From Acrasis kona (lineage: Eukaryota; Heterolobosea; Eutetramitea; Acrasida; Acrasidae), in assembly GCA_026419775.2 (NCBI GenBank), contig JAOPGA020000891.1, positions 1-52,319 of the forward strand: a stretch of DNA of 52,319 nucleotides. The letters are read 5' to 3'. How positions within the stretch are numbered: position 1 is the first letter of the stretch; each line of letters starts with the position of its first letter. The notes under the pieces are model-generated. The model saw only the letters and a list, made by a program, of their open reading frames with translations. It did not search any database and was not told the DNA's origin. Shown piece by piece: positions 21,580 through 31,287 of this stretch. Both the position numbers and the translations under genes were made by a program.

Positions 21580-22216
21580 TTAGTAAGTGGGAACCCTTTG
21601 GATGAAAGTCATCATCATCTTTACAATTTGCTGTCTGGAAAATGGGGCGTCTATATTTATCCACTCAAGATCGCTCCTGTCTTTTATTACACATCTACAA
21701 GTCGGACATGTGGCACTATATCTTCCCCTCCAACTGTCTAAGCATTCATTGCAAAAAGAGTTTGCACAGCAAGGAAGGGTAATATTAGCCTTGTTTGTCA
21801 TGCAAATCATGCACTCGTGTAACTCCAACTCTCTTTTCTTATTCTTCGAAAATGAAGCATAATGTAGTGCGTATTCATGATCCAGTTTTCTTAGCACGTC
21901 ATAAAATGTCTCAAGACTAACAATTTTCCAACACACAGGCTTACTCGTCTTTGTCACTCGATAAATTATAATCTTTGCATCTTCTTGCCAATTTTCTTTT
22001 TCGTTGTGGCAGTGGGTACAATGGAATCTATTCTTCCTTGAGTAGCACTCACGATTCTTCAATTCAAACTGTACATAGAAGGACGACTGCCGATGGTGAG
22101 TAAAATAGAGGAAACGTACGTACGTAGTAAAAATGTTTTTCAGATAGCACGTTTGCTCTGTTCAAGTCATTGAACAAATCGCCGAGTGTTATAGTGGATA
22201 GCCCAGAATTTCCCAT
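21580..22216 (-). CDS. RNF141-like RING finger protein
   Basis: Exons 22124-22216 and 21580-22086 (37-nt intron) encode 199 residues. The N-terminus MGNSG could be myristoylated. A C3HC4-type RING lies at about 115-155 (CMIC, CCANSFCNEC, CPTCR). The segment EWINIDAP followed by a helix after the RING matches the layout of vertebrate RNF141, a 230-residue protein. The expected role is an E3 ubiquitin ligase; substrates are unknown. The family link is a recollection of motif order. Confidence 0.75.
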
Positions 22217-22677
22217 GTTGTTTGAAGTTTGGTCTATTAATAAAACACCAAAAGTTCTTGTTACAATTTCCGATTGATGTTTTGATCAACAAACAGAGCG
22301 CGAAATTAATGAATATTGTTCAACAATTTTTGATGGGGATATTTTTAGTGCTGTGTAGTCGACAATGACAATCACTCATGAAAAAGATCATAATATTATG
22401 TGCTCTACCAGGGTGCTTCTACCATAAAGAGAATAGCATGTTACGTTACTATATTGCTTTCATTGTCTTGTAAATTAGTTCCAAGTTCAGGGTGTAATTT
22501 GGAGCAAATCCAATCTATTCGATAATTAATTTACATTGTGCAGATCATTAATTTATTGCGGATTTATGCTCCACTATATTAAGCGATCATGGTAAATGAA
22601 CTGTGGAATCGTTTGCTCAGCTAGATTGTTTACGAAGATGATTGAAACTCATCGGTTTTGTTAGAAAATTCTTTGTA
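22217..22677. promoter_or_regulatory. Divergent intergenic region with an imperfect palindrome
   Basis: This 461-bp gap lies between the RING gene and the oxygenase gene. GGAGCAAATCC at 22501 and GGATTTATGCTCC ending at 22572 form an imperfect inverted repeat around about 45 AT-rich bases. It could be a regulatory hairpin or a small element. No gene is seen. Confidence 0.35.
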
Positions 22678-23568
22678 ATGAACGTGAATGAACTTCTTGG
22701 CAGTGAGTTGTGTGGCTCATTGAGGACAAATGGATATGCTATTATTGATGGCTTATTTGGAAGTAACTTCACGAAAGGACTGAGAAAAGAAATCAAATTT
22801 TTACATCAAACTGAAATACTCAAGCCTAACACCACAAGACTCTTTACTCACGATAAAAAAATGATCTCAGTGCCCAAGAAGAACATATTTGAAATCGACA
22901 TTACAAGACACAACTCCGATCTAGCACCAAACTACGTTAAAGTATTAAGCGAGGACTCCACTATATCAGATACATTTAACAAACGAATGCGCAATGTAGA
23001 AATACTCAAGACAGCAATCAAGGTTCAATACAATGAGGGCAAAGGTGGAAGCTTTTCAATGCACTCCGACAGTGACGTAAAACAAGATGACAGGGTAATT
23101 AGTGGTGTTTTATACTTGAACCCAGATTGGAAGCGAGGTGATGGAGGTGAACTGAAATTGTACCCATACCCACAAGACCCAGTGGTAATAGAGCCCGTCA
23201 TGGATCGACTGGTATTATTTTCCTCTCCACATATGGTGCATCGTGTATTACCTGCATATCAAGAGCGCTACTGTCTCACTTTTTGGTTCTACGGGTTCAA
23301 TGATGACTACGTAGAGATTAAAAAACCAACAGAGCCCAATCTTCGATTCTTGTTGCAGCCCAGAAATAAAAAACATTTGGTGAAACTACATTATGGTCAA
23401 GAGTGGATGAGGTCAATAATTGAAAGTCATCACGATAGCGAGACTAGAGCCGAACTTGTATCTGCATTAAACTCTGATTTGGGGAAACTTCGCGGCTATT
23501 TTCATGATTACAGTGATTGGATACCAAAAACAAAACTTTTAAGAAGTGAAGACCAACCATGGATTTGA
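22678..23568 (+). CDS. 2-oxoglutarate/Fe(II) oxygenase, prolyl-4-hydroxylase type
   Basis: This intronless gene encodes 296 residues from ATG 22678; upstream in-frame sequence has no ATG. The iron ligands fit HSD at residues 129-131 (HxD) and His188 in HMVHRV, with Arg197 nearby to bind 2-oxoglutarate. The GGELKLYP strand between them is typical of P4H-like double-stranded beta helices. The substrate is unknown; protein prolyl hydroxylation is the usual guess. There is no signal peptide, so it is probably cytosolic or nuclear. The stop TGA runs directly into AATAAA, and the next gene starts 21 bp later. Confidence 0.85.
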   Translation: MNVNELLGSELCGSLRTNGYAIIDGLFGSNFTKGLRKEIKFLHQTEILKPNTTRLFTHDKKMISVPKKNIFEIDITRHNSDLAPNYVKVLSEDSTISDTFNKRMRNVEILKTAIKVQYNEGKGGSFSMHSDSDVKQDDRVISGVLYLNPDWKRGDGGELKLYPYPQDPVVIEPVMDRLVLFSSPHMVHRVLPAYQERYCLTFWFYGFNDDYVEIKKPTEPNLRFLLQPRNKKHLVKLHYGQEWMRSIIESHHDSETRAELVSALNSDLGKLRGYFHDYSDWIPKTKLLRSEDQPWI

Positions 23569-23589
23569 ATAAAGTGTATAGTTATCAAT

Positions 23590-24993
23590 ATGGCATGCTT
23601 ATTTGAATTTACAATAAATATGCATCACAGAAAGGGTGTTGATGGTGATGACTTCTCCACAGATACACTAAGAGATCAAATAAAAACTGAAAAGAGCATA
23701 ACACAATACTATTACGTTTACAGACAAAAACAGCCAGATTTGTTTCGTTCTCTGTCTCTGTTAAGACAACAACACATTTCGTACTGTTTGAAGGGTCTCA
23801 ACGGCCTAAGTAGTAGCTTCGATTGTTTGGACGCCAGTAGGCCTTGGTTATGCTATTGGATTCTACATTCACTTGATCTACTTGGCCATGAACTGGATGA
23901 GGACTTGAAGTCAAGGTAATTATTGTTTTCAACAACTTTTCACAAAAAAAGAGTAACAGATTTTTTGGGTCGCAGATGTCAGAATGAAAATGGAGGTTTT
24001 GGTGGAGGGCCTGGTCAATTACCACATTTGGCCCCAACATATGCATCCGTCCTCTCGTTATGCATCATTAACACAACAGACTCGCTAAACATTATAAATA
24101 GAGACAAGCTGCGTTCGTTCATAATTTCCTTAAAAGATCCAAAGTCAAAAGGCTACCGCATGCACAAGGATGGAGAAGTCGACGTCAGAGGCGCCTACAC
24201 TGCACTGGCAGTCGCATCTCTCTTGAACATTGATGACGAACAAGTCACCTCTGGTGTTGATGAGTATGTACAGAGTTGTCAAACTTTTGAGGGAGGCATT
24301 GGATCGTTTCACGGAAATGAAGCACATGGAGGATATGCCTTTTGTGGGTTGGCGGCCTTGATGCTGTGTAAGAAAACAGAAAAGATCGACATTGATGCGC
24401 TGAGTCACTGGGCCGTCAGGAGACAAATGAGCTACGAAGGAGGATTCCAAGGAAGAACGAACAAGTTAGTGGATGCTTGCTACAGTTTTTGGATGGGATC
24501 CATGTTTCCTCTCATCCATGCATGTCTAGCATGCCGCGATCCTGAGTTGATCAATCCAGAAATCTTTGGCTTTTTGCAGTGGACACCACCAAACCACTAC
24601 TCAGCATCAGGTCGATATGACCCATCAAAGCAGGTCACATTCACACAAGCAGTACACTTTGAAGAAGAATCAGATCCAAACGACGACAATGAAGATCAAT
24701 ATCCAGAGTTGGATGGAGGATGGTACTTTGACGAGACCGCTCTGCAGGAGTACTTGCTGCTGTGCTGCCAATCTGCCACGGGTGGTTTGTTCGATAAGCC
24801 AGGAAAGTCCAGGGACTATTATCACACGTGTTATTCGTTGAGCGGATTATCAGTGTCACAACATCAATACGAAAAGCCATCCTCTGTGCTTGGAAACGAG
24901 TCGAATTTGTTGAGAAGGACCAATCCGATCATTAACATTACCGTCGACAAGGTTGAGTCTACGCTGAAACATTTTGGGAAGAGTACTTTATAA
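23590..24993 (+). CDS. FNTB: Protein farnesyltransferase beta subunit
   Basis: Exons 23590-23915 and 23952-24993 (36-nt intron, phase 2) encode 455 residues. The alpha-alpha barrel repeats are clear (GGFGGGPGQLPHLAPTYA, EGGIG, EAHGGYAFCGLAAL, YEGGFQGRTNKLVDACYSFW). The zinc ligands Asp and Cys in VDACYSFW and His in YYHTCYSLSGLS are all present. With an alpha subunit, absent here, it farnesylates CaaX proteins such as Ras. An acidic insert of about 45 residues precedes the last repeats. Its start lies 21 bp after the oxygenase stop, and its stop is 8 bp from that of RWDD1. Confidence 0.93.
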
Positions 24994-25004
24994 ATGTTTT
25001 TTTA
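24991..25004. terminator. Convergent stops 8 bp apart with poly(A) signal
   Basis: Plus-strand TAA (24991-24993) and minus-strand TAA (25002-25004) face each other. The minus-strand stop is part of AATAAA. Both mature mRNAs must overlap or have almost no 3' UTR. Confidence 0.6.
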
Positions 25005-25828
25005 TTCGTCTTCGTCTTGTAGAAATAGTTCTTCATCAATGTCGACTCCATCTGCACCTACCTTCTCAACATACTTCTTTTGTTCAAAAATCTCACGTCC
25101 TGTCAATTTTCCATAAAGAATTTGTCCTTCCGTGTTTGATTCTTGTTGTAACTTTTCTCTTACTTCCTTCCTCTCCAGAATGAATTGTTCCTTCCATTGG
25201 TTAAATATCTCTTTGGTAACAGGAGTTCCTTGAGAAACGTAGGTTTGTGCTGATATTTGAGTGTTTTCTGAATATCTTGTGAGATTGTTTGAAACTTGTG
25301 ATTTTTCTCTCATGAGCTTTTCGTATTCGTCCTCTTCCTCTTCCTCTGATTCGTACGCTCCTGTTTCTTGTTTTATTTCCTCATTGCGCTTTGCTGTTTT
25401 TTGATCATTGTGCTCTAATAGCCATTCTTGTGCGCTGCTGGCCAAGGTAAACACCATGATGGTACCCAAATTATCTTCAGCTATTTGTTCCAAGTTCTTT
25501 TTTAATTCATCTGTTTCTTTTTTCGCGAGACCCTTTAAACTGAAAATGCTGATTTCAGGTTTAACTTCAGGGTATGTTTCAGGATAAGTAATTTGTAGCG
25601 TCAACCCCACATAATTTATTTCATCGTCGGATTCTACTGTGTAAGGATAGATGTTTATTTTGATTAAATTCTTCTCCACCTCTGATGTAGTTATGAATGG
25701 CACGATTGTGTTAAACTTTACCTTGGTAGCTATCTGCGTAAATCGATTCGAGAGCCTCCTTTTCTGTTCTTTGCTCCTCCTCGTAGTCTACGTTGTGTGA
25801 ATGACGAAAAGTAATGGAAAGTACCCAT
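25002..25828 (-). CDS. RWDD1: RWD-domain protein, RWDD1/Gir2 family
   Basis: Coding exons 25825-25828, 25722-25787 and 25002-25681 (introns 37 and 40 nt) encode 249 residues, close to human RWDD1. The first coding exon is only ATGG; joined to the next it gives MDYEEEQ, then an RWD domain with EALESIYADS and YPETYPEVKP. An acidic stretch, GTPVT, WKEQF and an acidic C-terminus complete the RWDD1/DFRP2 layout. Family members bind DRG GTPases and, in yeast Gir2, Gcn1. The stop codon lies within AATAAA. Confidence 0.88.
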
Positions 25829-26415
25829 GATGCGATGTTACAAAAGAATGAAAGGTTTAATATTGATAACACAATAAAATAGATGATGGAGTCCTGACAT
25901 CTTAACAAATATAACAAGTAGACTGGATCCCAGTCACTGGAATAGCAGGTTAAACTACCCTGAAGTTCTGCAGAGAAAAAATAAAGGCGTTCTTCGAATA
26001 TTGTATATTCTTCTTTGTCCTGACCATCGGAGAATTGCACCCATAGGAACATTGTATGTTGCGTTATCACGGTTCTCTATCCAGTTGTTTTTAATTGTCT
26101 AACGTAAGTCTACGACAGAGCAAGAAAAAGACCAAAAATCAAAGTTGAAAAAACAAAATAAAACAAATGTTGGCTCCGAATCTGATTTTTATTAGGAGCC
26201 ACGGAGACCAATCTCGGGTACAAACTGACTGTTTCATTTGTCATCATCTGTTACAATCACTGATGCACGGATAAAAGTTATTCAATCAAACGGTTACTGA
26301 CTATTTGGCTGGAGTGGTCTTAATTTGGATAATTCGAAATTGTTACAGCCCAGTTCGGGTCAGTTTCAAGATTCAAATAACAGCCTTGGTCTGCTTGTCA
26401 TTGTTAACAAAATAG
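25829..26415. other. Divergent intergenic region
   Basis: This 587-bp AT-rich region contains a 7-bp inverted pair TGGCTCC/GGAGCCA (26171-26201). The 120-codon minus frame ending at 25711 is mostly a read-through of the first RWDD1 introns and upstream sequence. No gene is seen. Confidence 0.4.
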
Positions 26416-26955
26416 ATGAAGCAACTACACAAGTTATCGCCAGTGTTTGATGTGGCAATGGCCAAAGTGAGCCATTCCCCTGGAATGAGATCTCCAGTGA
26501 GTTCCCTCGGTCGATTTGCATATGATTATGAACCAAAACTATCCAGTACATCGTGTTATACAGCAGAAGAGCCACAGATGTTAAATACAACGAGTGCCAA
26601 TCATGAGAAACACAGAAGGGCCTTAAGTGGACTTCAAACGAAGACCATCAAGAGTAAGAACGTATCTAGGACAGCCCCAACACCAGACCTTCAAAAACTA
26701 TCACCCACTAGATCACGTGCTCTATTTGCTTTTGGGGATACCTATGAATACAAATATGACGGTTGGAAGAGAGGTGTCCAACACTGGAAGGAAACAGAGG
26801 CCGAAGAGCCCGCTAGACCTGCTACTACTCAAAATGCACCCATCATAACACCGAAGGGAATTTTAAGCGGTAAAACTAGCACTATGTTTTTCCAGCAACA
26901 AGTGAAGCACAGTTCACTCGCGCCACACCTCAGTCAACACGAAAAAGTTGTATAA
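26416..26955 (+). CDS. Hypothetical protein
   Basis: This intronless ORF of 179 codons starts at ATG 26416. It is rich in Ser, Thr, Pro and Lys with no membrane segment and looks largely disordered, with a basic middle (TKTIKSKNVSR) and a short motif ITPKGILSGKTS near the end. I do not recognise the family. Codon use resembles the neighbouring genes. Its 3' flank carries the duplicated 50-bp repeat. Confidence 0.6.
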   Translation: MKQLHKLSPVFDVAMAKVSHSPGMRSPVSSLGRFAYDYEPKLSSTSCYTAEEPQMLNTTSANHEKHRRALSGLQTKTIKSKNVSRTAPTPDLQKLSPTRSRALFAFGDTYEYKYDGWKRGVQHWKETEAEEPARPATTQNAPIITPKGILSGKTSTMFFQQQVKHSSLAPHLSQHEKVV

Positions 26956-27104
26956 CTAAACAAATTATGTATTTTATCCTTACTTACATAGCTTTACTCT
27001 TTTTCCAATAATAGAAGTATATTTATTGCGCATACATTGTACCGCTTCCAAGTAGGAACGAGGTTATTTTACCATGCGACAAGAGCACGCTTGGTTGTAT
27101 TATT

Positions 27105-27380
27105 TAAATAAAGTATATTTATTTGACACCTAAGGCACTGTTTGAGTAAAACTGTATTTCTTTAGATTAATTAGAAGGTTGAGAACCAAATGTTTGTCAG
27201 TCTTTAAAAGACATTACTACAATCAAGGAAACTAAAACCGTCAATTTCAGGTAGAAGTTTTGGAAGATGTCAAATAGTAGTTTAACAAATTCCGAATTTC
27301 AACAACGATGTTTGTATCAGGCAGCATTAATAAATAAAGTATATTTATTTGACACCTAAGGCACTATTTGAGTAAAACTG
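27105..27380. repeat. Direct repeat, 50 bp, copies 227 bp apart
   Basis: Copies 27105-27154 and 27332-27380 share TAAATAAAGTATATTT, then GACACCTAAG and TTTGAGTAAAACTG, differing by one deletion and one substitution. The second copy lies just past the G-alpha stop, in its 3' UTR. The 177 bp between them has no recognised gene. Confidence 0.9.
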
Positions 27381-27388
27381 AAAACGGT

Positions 27389-28637
27389 TCAACCATTCGC
27401 GTTCTTTTTGCGAATTTCGAAAACTGTGTCCCTTACCATCTCAATGGTTGATTTGACAGCATCGGAGTTAGTCGCTGTTGTACACCTTGTGTAGATGCGT
27501 CCTGGATCGTGTTTATTCCTACTCAAAAATTTGTTTTTAATGTACTCTGTACTCTCTTCAACTCCACCTCCACCCTCATACTCTGGGAATACTGTTTTGA
27601 TGCTCTTAGTCTTCAATTTTTCCTCAAAAATGTCAACTTTCTATGTGGGTGAGTTGGTATGTTAAAATTTGTTACTAACATTAAAAAAGACTATAACTGG
27701 TGTTTGACAAAATGTCTCTGTATTGATTGTTTCCTCAAAAAGATCCAAACTCTCAATCATTCTTGGCGTTACGTCATCTTCATAACACAGTTGATCGAAC
27801 TCCGAAAGGCTTATTACGAATATAAGCGCCTCTAAGCCTCCGAACACTTGTACCCACTTTTTCCTTTCAGATCTTTGACCTTTCAATGTTATTGATTGTT
27901 CACAGCACCAACTTACCCCCAACATCGATAAATACTAACCTAAAATCACTAAAGTTTACTTTTGCTTCGATGACACCAGTGGTTTTCCTCCTGCAATATA
28001 AAACATCTTCGAAAGTTGGTTTGTATGGTTGTCTAAATCGCTTTAAATCATTTTTCAGAAAAAAGTGCGGGGCGCCATCGAAAACATGGTATTCGTAGCG
28101 TGTTTCGAATACTTTCTTCATAACATCCTCTTTCCAAAGTTCCTCCACGTCATCTGCCACTTGATCAGTGTAGACGTTCGCTGATTTCCTACTACTTGTT
28201 TCGACCAGTTTTAAGCGTGCGGCACACTCCTGTTAAGTTTGAGACGAATCCAAACAATTACACACTTACGTAACTAGTTGGATTTGCAAACAGTAATTGA
28301 TTATCAGGATTCTTTTCGTTATAATCCTCAATGCTCTTGATTAACGCCTGCATGGTATCAAGTATGTTTGTATATATTGCACTAGTGAAGGAGCTATCTC
28401 CTCCTAAACTGTTCTTAGTATCATTTGATTGGTACAGGTAATTCACTTGTTTAAAGAACGTGCTCTGAATGTTTTTTCAATTATTGATTGAAGCGTATGT
28501 GAACTCACCTTTCCGGAATCACCGGTTCCCAAAAATACAATACGGATATCCTTATCAGTATCTTCAATTATTGTTGGTTTATTGGGTGATTCTGCTTGTG
28601 ACAGTACCGTAGGTCCAGTTAAGCAACAGTTACCCAT
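27389..28637 (-). CDS. Heterotrimeric G-protein alpha subunit
   Basis: Exons 28509-28637, 28270-28464, 27917-28229, 27680-27879 and 27389-27640 (introns 44, 40, 37 and 39 nt) encode 362 residues. MGNCC offers Gly2 and Cys for myristoylation and palmitoylation. The P-loop GTGDSGKST (37-45) differs from the usual GAGESGKS. Switch I has CRRKTTG with the Arg needed for catalysis, switch II has DVGGQRSERKKW, and G4 is NKVD, formed across an intron. The G5 region CTTATNS stands for TCAT. It should relay signals from a seven-helix receptor at the plasma membrane; the class is unclear. Confidence 0.93.
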
Positions 28638-28720
28638 GTTATGTTTTATTCAATATTTCAACTATCATTTCAAATGTCATTCTATTTCTAACCGACAATA
28701 CATTTTACAAAAAATTAATT

Positions 28721-30486
28721 TTATTTATTTGCCGCGTCCTTCTTTGCTTGCATCTTTGCTCTCATGGCCAACATTTGTGCCATCATGTCTCCTCCGCCTG
28801 CTGGTGGTGGAGCCTTTGGTGATGCTCCACCGCCGCTGCTTGGACTGGTGGCCACTGGTTCTTTTCCAGGTACTTTGGGACTATCGTCGACCTTGACTGA
28901 TGTCTTTCTTAATTTCTTCTTTTGGAGTTGGGCCAACAAGTCATCTCCACCACCTCCACCACCTCCTGCCGCTGGAGCTGCTTTGATTGCAGGTGGTGGT
29001 GGTGGCGGTGGTGGAGGTCCTCCTGGTGGTGGTGGCGGCGGAGGTCCTCCTGGACTACATATTGGTGGTGGTGCAGACATGGGTGGTGGGGGACCCGGTG
29101 GCGGTGGTGGTCCTCCTGTTGGTGCTTTGGGGGCACTTGGTGGTGGAGCGCTGATTGTTGGAGGTGGAGTCGATGGAGGGGGTATTGATGGTGGTGCCGG
29201 GGAACGGAATGCGGTGGCGCGACCTTTTGCAGTGGGTGCAGTTGTGGTTGTCTTCTTCTTCATCGGTGGAATCTCGGATGGTGCCTTTGATGCCTTGAAG
29301 TTAGCTGGTGGCGGTGGTGGCGGCGGCGGTGGTCCGCCTCCTGGACCTGACATTGGCGGTGGTGCAGACATGGGTGGTGGTGGAGGTGCAGAGGTTGGAA
29401 CCTGTGGTGATTTTGGTGGCGCCATCGATGGTGCCATGCTAGGTACTGGTGGTGGCGCCATTAGTGGCGTGGAGGGCGTCGATACGGATGGCATGGGAGG
29501 AGGTGGTGGTGGCGATAGAGTGTTGAGTGGTGCCATGGGTGGTGCAGATAACGTGGGTGTCGATAGTGATGGCGGTGCAGATAATGTAGGTGTTGATAAT
29601 GATGGTGGCGTAGATAGTGAAGGTGGTGCTGATAAAGTGGGCGTTGATAATGATGGTGGCGCTGATAATGTTGGCGTTGGCGCTGATAGTGGCGATAGTA
29701 GGGTGGGTGGTGTGCTTGGTGTACTTAATGATGGTGGCAAGAATGAACTTGTAGATGGGGATGATGATAGCGAACTTGATGCGCTGTTGTTTGTCAACGG
29801 CATGGTCAACGGAGGAACGTCGAGGGATGGAGAGACGGGCGATACAAAGTCTTGCTTGTCTCTTCCACGAGAAAATGATTTACTATTACTGGTGGATATG
29901 GATAAAGGTACACCGATGGTATCCAACGCATCAAAGTTGATCTGAGAGCTAGTTGATTTTGTTGTGACGTTCGCAGTGTTGCTCAACAAGGATTCTACGG
30001 AGGATGGTTGTATGGATTTCTTTTTGCGCCCTACTAGTACTTGTGAATCGATTCCCTCTCGCATTTTTTCCAACTCTTGGCTACCTGTAATAATTCTGGA
30101 TTCTTTCAACCTCTAGCAGGTAAGATTAGTAATGGTTGGCGGAGAATGCTTACATCTGACAAAACTACAATTTCAGAAGCCATCGCATCAATCTCCTTCA
30201 GTTGCATTTTGAACATTGTATCTATTTCGTTGGTGGCAATTTGTACATAATAAACAACATTCTATTTATTTAAATCGATATGGTTGAGGGTTAGACTTAC
30301 GGTCAATACCGCAGTGGTATATTCTTGAGTCTTGACAAACGCAAGGTCCTTATCACTTTGGATATAGTTTTGGTTACAGTACCTTATAATGTCCCCAATC
30401 TTTTGCTCAGTATCGCTCAATTGAGCAAGTGCTGCAGGCACCTTCTCCGTTATTTGAGAACGGAGCTCAGGAGCAACACTGGTCAT
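28721..30486 (-). CDS. Abi-like SCAR/WAVE complex subunit with WH2-like tail
   Basis: Exons 30301-30486, 30154-30261 and 28721-30112 (introns 39 and 41 nt) encode 561 residues. The first about 130 residues match Abl-interactor coiled coil (IIRYCNQNYIQSDKD, TQEYTTAVLT). A long Pro/Ser/Thr region with many poly-Pro runs follows, able to bind profilin and SH3 or EVH1 domains. Near residue 485 DDLLAQLQKKKLRKT fits a WH2 actin-binding motif, and a short Met/Lys/Ala-rich helix ends the protein. Abi in animals lacks a WH2 and ends in SH3. The role is expected in Arp2/3-driven protrusion. The stop overlaps AATAAA. The opposite strand is open because of Gly codons. Confidence 0.75.
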
Positions 30487-30572
30487 GAGAGGATTTTATC
30501 AAATGAAAATTGACATCCATATGAATAAGATGATGATTGACATGATCCAAAGTCAACTATTATTTACAAGAT

Positions 30573-31057
30573 TCACAATTTTATTAATGAAGGATATATG
30601 TAGTGGTTCGTTTTCTGCCTTTTGTTTTTGTTGAATAACGGTAGATTCAATTTTCGTACTTCTCCAAACTTGGAGGTATCCTTTCTTTGATGAATTATGG
30701 ATTCGATCTCTTTTTTCCAAAAACTCTATCAAAGACATTTACGCATTGCATTCAAAGATATCTTACCATATTCCATTCGTTTACCTTTGATATGTTCGCA
30801 ACAACAATGCCGGGCGTGTCTTCTTGCCTAGGCTCTTTTGAACTTAGCATTACTTCCTTCGTACTTTGTTTAGTTTCTGTTATAAACCGTTCGTCATATT
30901 GTGATTTGGGGAAAGGTATCTTTATGGGCTCGAAAGATTTATCCATATATACCTTTGACAATAAGCTGTCAATAGCGGATTCCATGATTACAGGGCTCGG
31001 CTCGCTTGTTTGATTCTCAATAACATCTTTAGGGTCTTGATTTGCTTCAGCTTCCAT
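30573..31057 (-). CDS. Hypothetical protein, two exons
   Basis: Exons 30767-31057 and 30573-30725 (41-nt intron, phase 0) give 147 residues. The N-terminal half is acidic, the C-terminal half basic (SFWKKEIESIIHQRKD). No known domain is recognised. A different acceptor would put the second exon in another open frame, so the C-terminus is uncertain. It lies head-to-tail between Abi and CFAP65. Confidence 0.5.
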
Positions 31058-31287
31058 CTCTTCGGTTTTTTGTACATGAAGCCAACTGGTGCTGCTGTCA
31101 CTTTTGACAGGTCGTGGCAGTTACAGAAATAAAGACATTTTCGTTTCTTGCTCGTTGATCACCACTGTTATATTTATTAAAAACTCTCTTGATCACAACC
31201 AAACCATCCTTTTTATTATGAACATCTTTCGTCGTTGTAAAATAAAGGTCAACCACAAAAAACAAAACCCTCTATCAAACAAGAAAT

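Noticed and set aside
22642-22677. Upstream extension of the 2OG oxygenase
   Set aside because: It would start at TTG; the ATG at 22678 gives a complete domain.
28764-29945. A 393-codon plus-strand frame, very rich in Gly and Asp
   Set aside because: It is the antisense of the proline-rich Abi exon; Pro codons read backwards give Gly. The minus frame joins two upstream exons with Abi similarity.
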